A DNA stretch of 44,582 nt, taken from Flavobacteriaceae bacterium CG_4_10_14_3_um_filter_33_47. GTDB taxonomy: Bacteria > Bacteroidota > Bacteroidia > Flavobacteriales > Flavobacteriaceae. The notes beneath the pieces are model-generated. The model was not told the origin of the DNA. It made no database searches and saw nothing but the letters and a program-made list of their open reading frames with translations. Made by a program: the position numbers and the translations under genes. Below, piece by piece: positions 1 to 8,171 of the stretch (its first letter is position 1; every line of letters begins with the position of its first letter). The stretch is taken from NCBI GenBank assembly GCA_002784145.1, contig PFKE01000083.1, positions 1 to 44,582 on the forward strand, written 5' to 3'.

Positions 1-133
1 ATAACTTTAATACTTAAAACGAAAAATTTAAAGAGTTGTATGATAGGATTCATCATTTTAAATCTTTGTATGGGCGATATTCTTCTCATGATATTATTTT
101 TTAATTTTGAAATCAACTTTTAAAGATGAATTC

Positions 134-1591
134 CTACTCAGGAATCAACCACCAAAAAGGCTTCATTTTGGCTTTATAAATAAACGCATAGTGTAATGCT
201 AGTTTTAACCAATGTCCTGCTAACCCAATAGAACCAAAGGTTTTTCCTAAATGCCTTCCTTGTGTTTCTGAATATTTTTTATAATCAGGAATTATAGGAA
301 ATGTTGTGATGCTAATACCACTTCCATCTAATAAACCATAACCGGCAGACGCAATACAAGCAGCTCCCATATTGCCCATAGAACCTTTGTGGTGTAAAGA
401 CTCTTTGCCACTTTTTATAGAATCGATAATATTATCAGCCACTAATTTGGCTGTAATGCCCGATGGCATTCCGGTTCTTGGTGGTGATGGAAATATCTCT
501 GTGCCATTTTTACTCTTTCTTGGTTTAGAAATGGTATGTGGTGGCGCAAAGGCAATTCCTGGGGCAAAAATATTTTTGTAACTGGGGTTTTGATAGGTTT
601 CTGGCCAATCTTGTACGGTCCACTCTTCATAAGGTTTTGGTGAATAATCAGCATCAACAATCATAAATCCTTTAAAAAGCTTATCGGTTATGTCTTGGTT
701 GTTTTTGTCGAATGCTTTAAATCCGTGGCCAGAAAATGATGGGATTAACATGGCAAAATCAAAAGCTTCTATTTTAGTTTCACCATCTAAATTTTCGTAA
801 TAGGCAATACCTTCTTCTATTTTATTAACACCGGCACCAAGAATCCATTTTATATCTCTGTCCTCAAAAATCATTTCAACCATTTCACTGGATTTCATGG
901 TTATAGAACCATAACTCATCAACATGCCATCCATGCCAAAGTCGCCTAATTTGTATTCGTTGGATATCCAGGTAATGTCTGCCATATCGCGTACTTTATG
1001 TCTGCGTAGTTCTTGTTCAACATTTAAAATGTACTCAAAAGCAGCACCTTGACAGGTTGCTTTTGCGTGCCCAGTTCCTATAAGTATTTTTACCTTTTTA
1101 CCTTGTTTCATTAATTCAATCTGCTCATTAAGTCCATTCCAAGCATGTTCGGCATGGGTATAGGTACAAACAGAAAAGGTTCGATTATTATCTGGAACTA
1201 AACCTTCTGTAGCTTCAAAATTTAATTTTGGACCTGTGGCATTAATGAGATAATCATAGGTTACTTTTTCTTGTATTCCTTGTTTGTCTCCAGCAACATA
1301 TTCGGCTAACACATAAGGTTTTTCTTCTTGTTGGTCGCCTTCTGGATGAAAGCTTATGGCTTTGGCTTGTTTAAAGTCTATGCCTTTTTTTTTATATAAT
1401 GGAGCAAGAGGAAATAATATTTTTTTGGATGGCATTCTGCCAATACCTACCCATATGTTTGAGGGAATCCATTGATAATTACTGTTAGGAGACACCACTA
1501 CAACGTCATGTTCTTTTGATAGCTTTCTACGTAAATGAGAAGCTGCTACATGACCAGAAATACCAGCTCCTAAAACTAATACTTTAGACAT
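134..1591 (-). CDS. Sulfide:quinone oxidoreductase-like FAD flavoprotein
   Basis: A 485-residue pyridine-nucleotide-disulfide-type flavoprotein. The N-terminal dinucleotide fold shows GAGISG at residues 8-13 for FAD, and an ATG motif lies near 118-120. Cys180 (in ATCQGAAFEY) and Cys412 (in GAACIAS) sit where the redox-active cysteines of sulfide:quinone oxidoreductases are expected. The C-terminus is rich in aromatic and basic residues (KMKPFWWLIPE), which suits a membrane-surface attachment. The family oxidises sulfide to polysulfide or sulfane sulfur and passes electrons to the quinone pool. It lies downstream of cydAB on the same strand, 105 bases after cydB, and has its own promoter with an inverted-repeat operator. 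A related NADH dehydrogenase or flavocytochrome c-like role cannot be excluded, because the cysteine assignment is by eye. Confidence 0.82.
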   Translation of the reverse strand: MSKVLVLGAGISGHVAASHLRRKLSKEHDVVVVSPNSNYQWIPSNIWVGIGRMPSKKILFPLAPLYKKKGIDFKQAKAISFHPEGDQQEEKPYVLAEYVAGDKQGIQEKVTYDYLINATGPKLNFEATEGLVPDNNRTFSVCTYTHAEHAWNGLNEQIELMKQGKKVKILIGTGHAKATCQGAAFEYILNVEQELRRHKVRDMADITWISNEYKLGDFGMDGMLMSYGSITMKSSEMVEMIFEDRDIKWILGAGVNKIEEGIAYYENLDGETKIEAFDFAMLIPSFSGHGFKAFDKNNQDITDKLFKGFMIVDADYSPKPYEEWTVQDWPETYQNPSYKNIFAPGIAFAPPHTISKPRKSKNGTEIFPSPPRTGMPSGITAKLVADNIIDSIKSGKESLHHKGSMGNMGAACIASAGYGLLDGSGISITTFPIIPDYKKYSETQGRHLGKTFGSIGLAGHWLKLALHYAFIYKAKMKPFWWLIPE

Positions 1592-1611
1592 ACTTATTGG
1601 TTTAGTAATTT

Positions 1612-1656
1612 CAAAGGTACTCTGATAAAATAAGTTTACCTGTCACAATTGTTACA
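1612..1656 (-). promoter_or_regulatory. Promoter with Crp/Fnr-like inverted-repeat operator upstream of the SQR-like gene
   Basis: Read on the minus strand, TGTAACAATTGTGACA (1641-1656) is followed by TACCTTTG (1612-1619), a perfect Bacteroidota -7 element. The operator centre (1648.5) is 36.5 bases upstream of the last G of the -7 element, so it sits near -41.5 if transcription starts about 5 bases past that G. No TTG -33 element is present at normal spacing, which suits an activator-dependent promoter. The same layout occurs at 5402, 8933 and 33336. Confidence 0.72.
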
Positions 1657-1696
1657 TATAAAAAAGGGTCTAAAATGGTGCTTAGTTTAAGGTATA

Positions 1697-2734
1697 TTAA
1701 TAACTTGTGTCATCAAGTTTTACTTTTCCGTAGAATGTTTTATATAGAAAGATAAAATATCCCGCTAAAAGGGGCGTGCCTATAACCACTATAGTTAGCA
1801 TAATGCCTAATGATTTTTGTGAAGATGCCGCATTATAAATGGTAACACTATATTTTGGGTCAATGGTTGAAGGTAATAAGGTAGGATATAATTGAAAGGC
1901 TACTAACATAAGTAAAAATGCCATAGTTAATGATGAAAAAATTAACGCATATGAGTACTTCTTCTTTGATACGAGTCTAGGAACATTAGCTACAGCTAAA
2001 AAGGCCAACACGGGTAAAATAAAAAACATAGGAGTTTCTTTAAAATTATCTGTAACACCAGGAATGAATATTAAAGTATATAGTGATGTTACAGAAAAAC
2101 TTATAATAAAGAAAATCATTCCTTTTTTTAGTAAAAAGGTAAGTCTAGAATGCAATCGCCCTTCGGTTTTTAGCAATAAAAAAATAGCCCCTTGCGTCAT
2201 AAAAATGGATAAGGTAGTAAACCCGACCATAATAGCATACGGACTTAAAAACGAAAAAAATATGCCACCTTTATAGCTAAAGTTTGAATCAATTTCAAAG
2301 CCTTGCAACACATTGCCTAGCACAACGCCTAATAAAAAAGCAATGGCAGTATTGGATACAAAATAAATGATATCCCATGTTTTTCGCCACCACGGCATTT
2401 CTTCGGCACTTCTAAACTTTATGGCAGATGAGCGTAATACCAACAACATTAAAAATAGCATGAACGGAATATACATAGCAGATAACATGGTAGCATACAT
2501 TATAGGGAATCCTGCAAATAAAGCACCACCACCAATAATGAGCCATACTTGATTGGCATCCCAAATAGGACCAATAGCATTGATGGCAATGCGTCTGCTT
2601 AAGTCTTTTTTAAAGAATAAATGCCATGCACCTGCGCCATAATCAAAGCCTTCTAAAATGGCATAACCAGAAAATAATAGTCCAACCACTAAATACCAAA
2701 GTGTTGGATAATCTAACCCTAAAAATGTTTCCAT
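1697..2734 (-). CDS. cydB: Cytochrome bd ubiquinol oxidase subunit II
   Basis: A 345-residue integral membrane protein with multiple hydrophobic segments. The family signature GYAILEGFDYGAG lies near residues 23-35, and WDANQVWLIIGGGALFAGFP near 58-77. Length is normal for CydB. With CydA it forms the terminal oxidase that reduces O2 to water using quinol without pumping protons. It starts 9 bases after the cydA stop codon, so the two are co-transcribed. No cydX-like small subunit gene is visible after it. Confidence 0.96.
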   Translation of the reverse strand: METFLGLDYPTLWYLVVGLLFSGYAILEGFDYGAGAWHLFFKKDLSRRIAINAIGPIWDANQVWLIIGGGALFAGFPIMYATMLSAMYIPFMLFLMLLVLRSSAIKFRSAEEMPWWRKTWDIIYFVSNTAIAFLLGVVLGNVLQGFEIDSNFSYKGGIFFSFLSPYAIMVGFTTLSIFMTQGAIFLLLKTEGRLHSRLTFLLKKGMIFFIISFSVTSLYTLIFIPGVTDNFKETPMFFILPVLAFLAVANVPRLVSKKKYSYALIFSSLTMAFLLMLVAFQLYPTLLPSTIDPKYSVTIYNAASSQKSLGIMLTIVVIGTPLLAGYFIFLYKTFYGKVKLDDTSY

Positions 2735-2743
2735 GTTATTTTT

Positions 2744-4090
2744 TTAAATAATTTCTAATGCATTTTTAGCTTCGTCATATGGGCCATGCTTTATTTTTTT
2801 ATTTAAAGAATATAAAAACAAAACCAATAGTAAGCTATAAACCACCATGAATAATACTAGTGAAAAAATGATTTGATTGGCCGAAACTTCCTGCGAAAAG
2901 CCTTCGCTGGTTCTTAAATGGCCATAAACAATCCAGGGTTGTCTTCCCATTTCGGCAGCAAACCAACCAGCCTGATTAGCAATTTGGGGTAAAATAACCG
3001 AAAATGAGAAAAGCCACATGAGCCATTTTTTATTAAATAATGTTCCGCGCCACCATAAAAAGCAAGCGTAAAATGTAAGCGCTATTAAAAACATACCAAT
3101 AGAAATCATGATATGATAAAACTGAAATACCGCATTAACTTGTCCAGGTCTGTCTTCTTCAGGGAACGCATTTAAGCCTGTAATAGGTGCTTTGAAATCT
3201 TGATGTACTAAAAACGATAAACCACCAGGAATTCCCAATCCTGTTACTTTTTGATTTCCGTTATCGACCCATCCAAGAAGATATAAATCTGCTGGTGATG
3301 ATTTTTCATAATGACCTTCCATAGCGGCTAATTTGGCTGGTTGATTTACAGCAACGCCATCGGCAGAACTATGTCCGGAAAGTAATTGAGTGAATGACAC
3401 CATAGTGGCAACAACTAAAGCTATTTTAAAGGCTTTTTTAGAAATTTCAGTATATCTTCCTTTTCTAAGGTAATAGGCATGAACACTTAAAACCATAAAG
3501 GCTCCTGCTAAAAAGGCACCTTGCCAGGTATGAATAATTCTATCTACACTAGACGGATTTAAAACCATGGCCCAGAAATCTGTTACTTCTGCACGAGCAC
3601 TTAAACCTTCACCAACAATATGATAACCAGCAGGCGTTTGTTGCCAACTATTCGCAACCACGATCCAAACCGCAGAAAACATGGAACCAAAAAATACGCC
3701 AATAGTAGAAATGAAATGGACTTTAGGCGATACTCTGTTCCATCCAAAAACTAAAATTCCAAGGAAGGTACTTTCTAATCCAAAGGCAAATAAACCTTCA
3801 GCAGCTAAAGCACTTCCAAAAATATCACCCACATATTTTGAATAAACTGCCCAATTGGTGCCAAATTCAAATTCCATAATAATGCCTGTAGCAACACCTA
3901 TTCCGAAGGTTATGGCAAATATTTTTAACCAAAAACGAGTTAAAATTTCATAGTCTTTGTTGCCGGTTTTTAAGTACAAGCCTTCCATAATGACCATGAT
4001 TAATCCAATGCCAATACTGAGTGGTGGATAGATGTAATGAAATGCAATGGTAAATGCAAACTGTATTCTAGCTAATATTTCAACATCCAT
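2744..4090 (-). CDS. cydA: Cytochrome bd ubiquinol oxidase subunit I
   Basis: A 448-residue haem-carrying subunit of cytochrome bd. Visible ligands and conserved residues match the family: His18 (haem b595), His187 in RIIHTWQGAF and Met381 in AAEMGRQPW (haem b558), and Glu98 and Glu106 in the proton channel region. The periplasmic Q loop (about 240-315) is short, so this is the S-type (short Q-loop) oxidase rather than the longer E. coli L-type. It heads the cydAB pair and lies 117 bases after the second DUF2202 gene. A -7 element at 4150-4157 gives it a possible promoter of its own, although read-through from the DUF2202 genes is also likely. Confidence 0.97.
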   Translation of the reverse strand: MDVEILARIQFAFTIAFHYIYPPLSIGIGLIMVIMEGLYLKTGNKDYEILTRFWLKIFAITFGIGVATGIIMEFEFGTNWAVYSKYVGDIFGSALAAEGLFAFGLESTFLGILVFGWNRVSPKVHFISTIGVFFGSMFSAVWIVVANSWQQTPAGYHIVGEGLSARAEVTDFWAMVLNPSSVDRIIHTWQGAFLAGAFMVLSVHAYYLRKGRYTEISKKAFKIALVVATMVSFTQLLSGHSSADGVAVNQPAKLAAMEGHYEKSSPADLYLLGWVDNGNQKVTGLGIPGGLSFLVHQDFKAPITGLNAFPEEDRPGQVNAVFQFYHIMISIGMFLIALTFYACFLWWRGTLFNKKWLMWLFSFSVILPQIANQAGWFAAEMGRQPWIVYGHLRTSEGFSQEVSANQIIFSLVLFMVVYSLLLVLFLYSLNKKIKHGPYDEAKNALEII

Positions 4091-4149
4091 AATTTGTATT
4101 TATTAAAATTATTTAAAGGGTTTTTAAAGTTTATTTGCTTTTTGTTTTA

Positions 4150-4157
4150 CAAAAATA
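4150..4157 (-). promoter_or_regulatory. -7 element upstream of cydA
   Basis: TATTTTTG on the minus strand matches the Bacteroidota TAnnTTTG consensus, about 60 bases before the cydA ATG. The GTAAC-N4-GTTAC operator found at nearby sulfur and oxygen genes is absent at the equivalent position. Confidence 0.5.
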
Positions 4158-4207
4158 TACTATCGTCCTTAAAATGGCTTTACTTTTTAAAATTTGATTT
4201 AAGTAAT

Positions 4208-4723
4208 TCAATTAAATCTTGAGAGATTTCTATTGAAAGCTCGTAAATGATTGTTTGATGCAAATATTAGGGTTGAATATACCTGACTTATATCAGAATT
4301 CGTTGTTTTTTTTAGAGCCTTTTCTAAATCTTCTATATCGACAACTTCAATCATTTTGCCTACTTCTAAAGCATCAAATTCAGATTTTGAACCTTTCTCT
4401 ATTAAGTCATTGTACATGTTTTGTAAATGTTCATTGTAAAACATACCTTGCTCATCGCTAAATTGGTAACTTACTTTATAAGAGTTGAGTAAATATTCAA
4501 CCATTTCCATATGGCGTTGTTCACTTTGTTTGATATTGCCAAAAATTTTTAAATGCCACTTTTTATCCAAATAGTCGTAAACATCATGGGCGACTTTTTC
4601 TTCTTCAAGCATATATTTCAAATCTATAATTTCTTGATTTGAAAGATTTGCGCTCTGACCATAAAAGTTAAAGGGTATTGTTGAAATAAGAATGATTACT
4701 AATTTATTGATTACAGGTTTCAT
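4208..4723 (-). CDS. DUF2202 ferritin-like protein, exported
   Basis: A 171-residue protein with an N-terminal signal peptide (about 1-23, no lipobox cysteine) and one DUF2202 domain. That family has a ferritin-like helical fold. The candidate metal-ligand motifs are LEEEK (Glu40-42) and SEQRHM (Glu68, His71), an E...ExxH pattern typical of diiron four-helix bundles. It overlaps the preceding DUF2202 gene by 20 bases in a different frame, so the two are translationally coupled paralogues. The function of DUF2202 is not established. Location before cydAB suggests oxygen, iron or oxidative-stress handling in the periplasm, which is inference. Confidence 0.85.
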   Translation of the reverse strand: MKPVINKLVIILISTIPFNFYGQSANLSNQEIIDLKYMLEEEKVAHDVYDYLDKKWHLKIFGNIKQSEQRHMEMVEYLLNSYKVSYQFSDEQGMFYNEHLQNMYNDLIEKGSKSEFDALEVGKMIEVVDIEDLEKALKKTTNSDISQVYSTLIFASNNHLRAFNRNLSRFN

Positions 4724-5348
4724 GGTTTCCAGATATGATTTGATTATAAAATTCTTCAGTTAAAAACTGTGGGTTATACGTGTCGCCGATAGTTTCAATT
4801 ACAGTCACAAAACTTCGCAAATGATTTTTTGATCCACATTTTAAACTTTCAAAAACAGAGACCAAAGAGGCGTTTGATGTATGATCTATATACTCTTGTA
4901 GGTCTACAATATCTAAATCTTCAATGGTAGCTCCAATTTGTAAAGCATTAGACTGACTTATTTGACCATTTTCAACAAACAAATTGTAGTAATCTTGTAA
5001 TGTTTTGTCTTTAAATTCTCCGTAAGGTAGTATGGTGTATGCAATATTGTTAAATTCAAGTAAATTAATAACAGCATTCATATGAGATTGTTCACTTTTT
5101 TTAATGTTAGAAAATTGATTTAAACTCCATTGATTATCTAAAAACTCATAAGTATCTCTTGCTAGTTTTTCTTCTTCAAGCATAAATAAAAGAGCGTCTG
5201 TATCTGACTGTAAAAGTATGGCGTTACTTTCTAAAGCATTCAATGTTTCATTAGTTTCATTTTCATGGTCACTGCATGAGGTTAAAAATGTGCTAAATAG
5301 TATTACTAATAATACCGTAGCTGTTTGTAGGGGCTTTAAATTTTTCAT
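4704..5348 (-). CDS. DUF2202 ferritin-like lipoprotein
   Basis: A 214-residue lipoprotein. Its signal sequence ends in FLTSC with Cys25 as the lipidation site. The DUF2202 domain follows, with LEEEK (Glu58-60) and SEQSHM (Glu86, His89) as the ferritin-like metal-ligand motifs. It is a clear paralogue of the next gene downstream, sharing the same motif order and spacing. It is the first gene of a minus-strand run that continues through cydA and cydB, and its promoter carries an inverted-repeat operator. The biochemical role is unknown. The conserved carboxylate/histidine pattern makes metal binding likely. Confidence 0.85.
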   Translation of the reverse strand: MKNLKPLQTATVLLVILFSTFLTSCSDHENETNETLNALESNAILLQSDTDALLFMLEEEKLARDTYEFLDNQWSLNQFSNIKKSEQSHMNAVINLLEFNNIAYTILPYGEFKDKTLQDYYNLFVENGQISQSNALQIGATIEDLDIVDLQEYIDHTSNASLVSVFESLKCGSKNHLRSFVTVIETIGDTYNPQFLTEEFYNQIISGNHETCNQ

Positions 5349-5401
5349 AATTCATAGTTTTTTAATGGGTTTTTATAATGCTATATCAATACATTATATT
5401 T

Positions 5402-5446
5402 CAAAGGTAGCTTAGTTAAAAAAGAAGGTTAGTAACCTATGTTACT
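5402..5446 (-). promoter_or_regulatory. Promoter with Crp/Fnr-like inverted-repeat operator upstream of the DUF2202 pair
   Basis: Minus-strand reading gives AGTAACATAGGTTACT (5431-5446), a perfect GTAAC-N4-GTTAC palindrome extended by one base each side. It is followed by TACCTTTG (5402-5409). The centre at 5438.5 is 36.5 bases from the end of the -7 element, identical to the SQR promoter. This should drive the two DUF2202 genes and possibly cydAB. Confidence 0.75.
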
Positions 5447-5553
5447 CAAATGATTGATTATTAATATTTTATAATTTATTTAACATTTCAATAATTTTAA
5501 TTTAAATAGATGTAATAAAAGTGACATTATAATGCTGTAAAAGTTTTAATTTT

Positions 5554-5937
5554 GTGATCTTGAAAACAGCAACGTCCATAGTATCGTTACTTTTAGCTAC
5601 TATTATTATATTTAATAGTTTGCGAATATCTTTTACCTATGCATATTATTATCTGGATACTTCAGGGTTTATTGAAAAGCTGTGCGAAAATAAAGACCGA
5701 CCCGAATTGCAGTGTAATGGCAAATGCCAATTAATGAAAGTGGCACAGAATAACCAAGCAGCCGATGATAAAGTGCCTTTTAAATATATTGATTTTAGAG
5801 AAATCACGCTGTTTGTTGTTGAGCAGAATTCTTACGATTTCTTGAGCCATTTGTCAAGAAAAACCCATTTGAAAAATTATAATAATTTATATCATTATTC
5901 CTTAACCTACTCCTTAGATCATCCTCCACAAGTTTAG
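5554..5937 (+). CDS. Small membrane-anchored cysteine protein, probable partner of the copper TonB receptor
   Basis: A protein of about 127 residues with an N-terminal hydrophobic segment (about 6-22) acting as signal or anchor. A following cluster, Cys44-x9-Cys54-x3-Cys58 with Met61, reads CNGKCQLM. There is no in-frame ATG before residue 61, so translation must start at GTG 5554 or TTG 5560; TTG 5560 gives a more typical MKTATS start. Proteins of this layout often sit directly before copper-type TonB receptors in Flavobacteriaceae, and the receptor gene here begins 82 bases downstream. A copper-binding or redox role in the periplasm is inferred from the cysteines, methionine and context. 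No named domain is recognised. Confidence 0.75.
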   Translation: MILKTATSIVSLLLATIIIFNSLRISFTYAYYYLDTSGFIEKLCENKDRPELQCNGKCQLMKVAQNNQAADDKVPFKYIDFREITLFVVEQNSYDFLSHLSRKTHLKNYNNLYHYSLTYSLDHPPQV

Positions 5938-6019
5938 TTCTCCTATTTTAAATTTATAATATACAGAAGGCTATTTATTCTTCTGAAAATCCATTTATTT
6001 CAATTTTAAACAATAAAAA

Positions 6020-8122
6020 ATGAGAACATTTTATAGTGCGCTTTGTTGTGCGCTTATTTATACCTTGTCTTTTTCTCAGGAAAAAATAGACAAAGTTAAA
6101 GATACCATCACACAAAAAACAGTTCAGCTTGATGAGGTTTTAGTTACAGGAAATGCAACCACAGATCCTGTTTTAACCCAAGTATCAAACGATTATCAAA
6201 AAAATATAGTACAGCCTAAAAATGTAGCAGATTTATTTGATAATATTAACGGATTTTCTATAATTAAACGAGGTAGTTATGCTACAGATCCATCATTTAG
6301 AGCGTCTCAGTATGAGCAGTTAAATATTCAATATGATGGTGGCACAAAAGCCATGAATGCTTGTCCAAACAGAATGGATCCTATTACAACTCACATTATT
6401 CCAGAAGAAGTTTCAAAAATAGAAATTATAAAAGGGCCTTATACGGTACGTTACGGAGCTACTTTTGGAGGTGTTATCAATATTGTAACGGGTAAGCCCA
6501 ATTTACTGGATACTGGTTTGCATGGAACAGTATCTGGAGGTTATGAGTCTAACGGAAATTCGTTTGTAACCATGTTGCAACTTCAGCAGATAACCAAAAC
6601 TTATGATCTAGTAGGTAATGTTGGTTATAGAGATTTTGGGAATTATGAAGATGGTAATCAAATTGAGATTCCTTCTTCTTTTAGAAGTACAGATTATGGA
6701 TTAAAATTTGGCTATAATTTTACTGAAAATCAACGTTTGCAAGCACATTGGAGACAGTCTTTTGGAAGAGATGTTTTGCATGCCGGTTTGCCTATGGATA
6801 CCGATTTTGATAATAGCACTATTGTATCTTTGGATTATAAATGGTCCAATATTGGGGATGTTTTAAAATCTATCACCGCTAAGGCTTATTATAGTTATGT
6901 AGACCATTTAATGTCCAATAATTCGAGACCATCATTCATGATGACAGCCGCATCTTCTGCTGTTGAAGCGACCACTACAGGAGGAAAACTTGAATTAAAT
7001 TGGAAGCCAATAAGTAAGCTTAATATTTTTTCAGGAATAGATGTTATGTATATAGCAAGAGATGGTGGTCGAGACAGAACCGTTAAAATAATGAATGGAA
7101 TGACCTTGCCAACACCAAGATTATTTGTTGACAAAGTTTGGCAAAATTCGTACATCAATGATATTGGCTTATTTACAGAAGCAAAATGGTCTATAAACAA
7201 TTCTACCATTTTAACTGCGGGATTACGTAATGATATTGTAATCTCAAACATTAAAGATCCTGAGGCAGATTTTGAGGCTTTGTATGCTTTAAGAAAACGT
7301 ACAGAACAAAATGTAAGCGGAACCATTTCTGTAAAGAAAATAGTATCTGATAAATTTATAGTAGAAGCTGCTTTTGGAAGAGGCGTACGTTCGGCAAATA
7401 TGATAGAGCGTTTTATTAATCATTTTACCGTTGGACAAGATGCTTATGAATATATAGGAAATCCTGATTTAAAAGCTGAAGTAAACAATCAATTTGAAAT
7501 CGGTTTTAAAGGTCATCAAAATTTAAGTAATGGGTTGAATAAATTTAGTTATGAAACCTCGTTTTACTATTCGTTTTTTGACCATTATATTGTGGCTATT
7601 GAAGATGTTAGTTTAACAAGAAAATTCATGCCTGCATTACAACCGGTTCATCCTAAAGTTTTTAGAAATTTGGATAATGCCTATAAAACAGGTTTTGAGC
7701 TTATGGGGAAATTGGATTTTTTAAATGATTATTATTTTAAAACGGAAGCGGCCTATGTGTATGCAAAGAATCAAGATTTAAATGAATCATTACCGCTTAT
7801 TCCGCCATTTAATATAACCTTAACAACAGGTTTTGAAAAAGAGAAGCTTTGGGCAAATTTACAATACAGGATTAATAGTAAACAATCTGATATAGCTGAA
7901 AGTTTTGGCGAAATAGAAACGGATGGTTATGAAACATTAGACTTTCGGTTTGGTGTGAGACCTTTTAAAAATGTATCATTAGGACTTGCTGTATTGAATA
8001 TATTTGATCAAACTTATCATGATCATTTAAATTTCTCATTTAACAATCAGGCAGATTTTGGTGCGGTTCCTATTACAGAACCAGGAAGAAATATTACTTT
8101 TTTCTTTCAAAAGAAATTTTAA
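6020..8122 (+). CDS. TonB-dependent outer membrane receptor, OprC/NosA-like copper type
   Basis: A 700-residue TonB-dependent receptor with signal peptide (about 1-19), TonB-box region (VQLDEVLVTG, about 35-44), plug domain (about 60-160, with the usual IEIIKGPYTVRYG signature) and a beta-barrel ending in Phe. The plug contains CPNRMDP with Cys115 and Met119. This matches the CxxxM copper-binding segment of the OprC/NosA copper receptors, which is the main reason for assigning copper as substrate. The upstream small cysteine protein supports the same role. It is followed by a strong bidirectional terminator. Confidence 0.9.
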   Translation: MRTFYSALCCALIYTLSFSQEKIDKVKDTITQKTVQLDEVLVTGNATTDPVLTQVSNDYQKNIVQPKNVADLFDNINGFSIIKRGSYATDPSFRASQYEQLNIQYDGGTKAMNACPNRMDPITTHIIPEEVSKIEIIKGPYTVRYGATFGGVINIVTGKPNLLDTGLHGTVSGGYESNGNSFVTMLQLQQITKTYDLVGNVGYRDFGNYEDGNQIEIPSSFRSTDYGLKFGYNFTENQRLQAHWRQSFGRDVLHAGLPMDTDFDNSTIVSLDYKWSNIGDVLKSITAKAYYSYVDHLMSNNSRPSFMMTAASSAVEATTTGGKLELNWKPISKLNIFSGIDVMYIARDGGRDRTVKIMNGMTLPTPRLFVDKVWQNSYINDIGLFTEAKWSINNSTILTAGLRNDIVISNIKDPEADFEALYALRKRTEQNVSGTISVKKIVSDKFIVEAAFGRGVRSANMIERFINHFTVGQDAYEYIGNPDLKAEVNNQFEIGFKGHQNLSNGLNKFSYETSFYYSFFDHYIVAIEDVSLTRKFMPALQPVHPKVFRNLDNAYKTGFELMGKLDFLNDYYFKTEAAYVYAKNQDLNESLPLIPPFNITLTTGFEKEKLWANLQYRINSKQSDIAESFGEIETDGYETLDFRFGVRPFKNVSLGLAVLNIFDQTYHDHLNFSFNNQADFGAVPITEPGRNITFFFQKKF

Positions 8123-8130
8123 TACCAAAA

Positions 8131-8160
8131 AAACAGAGCCTCAACATTGAGGCTCTGTTT
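8131..8160. terminator. Bidirectional intrinsic terminator between the copper receptor and the peroxiredoxin
   Basis: A perfect 14-base inverted repeat, AAACAGAGCCTCAA (8131-8144) against TTGAGGCTCTGTTT (8147-8160), is flanked by A-rich sequence on the left and TTTAATTTT on the right. It therefore serves both convergent genes. Confidence 0.9.
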
Positions 8161-8171
8161 AATTTTAAACC

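Noticed and set aside
1592-1696. Possible cydX-like small subunit gene after cydB
   Set aside because: No open frame of 30-40 codons with a membrane helix is present between cydB and the SQR-like gene.
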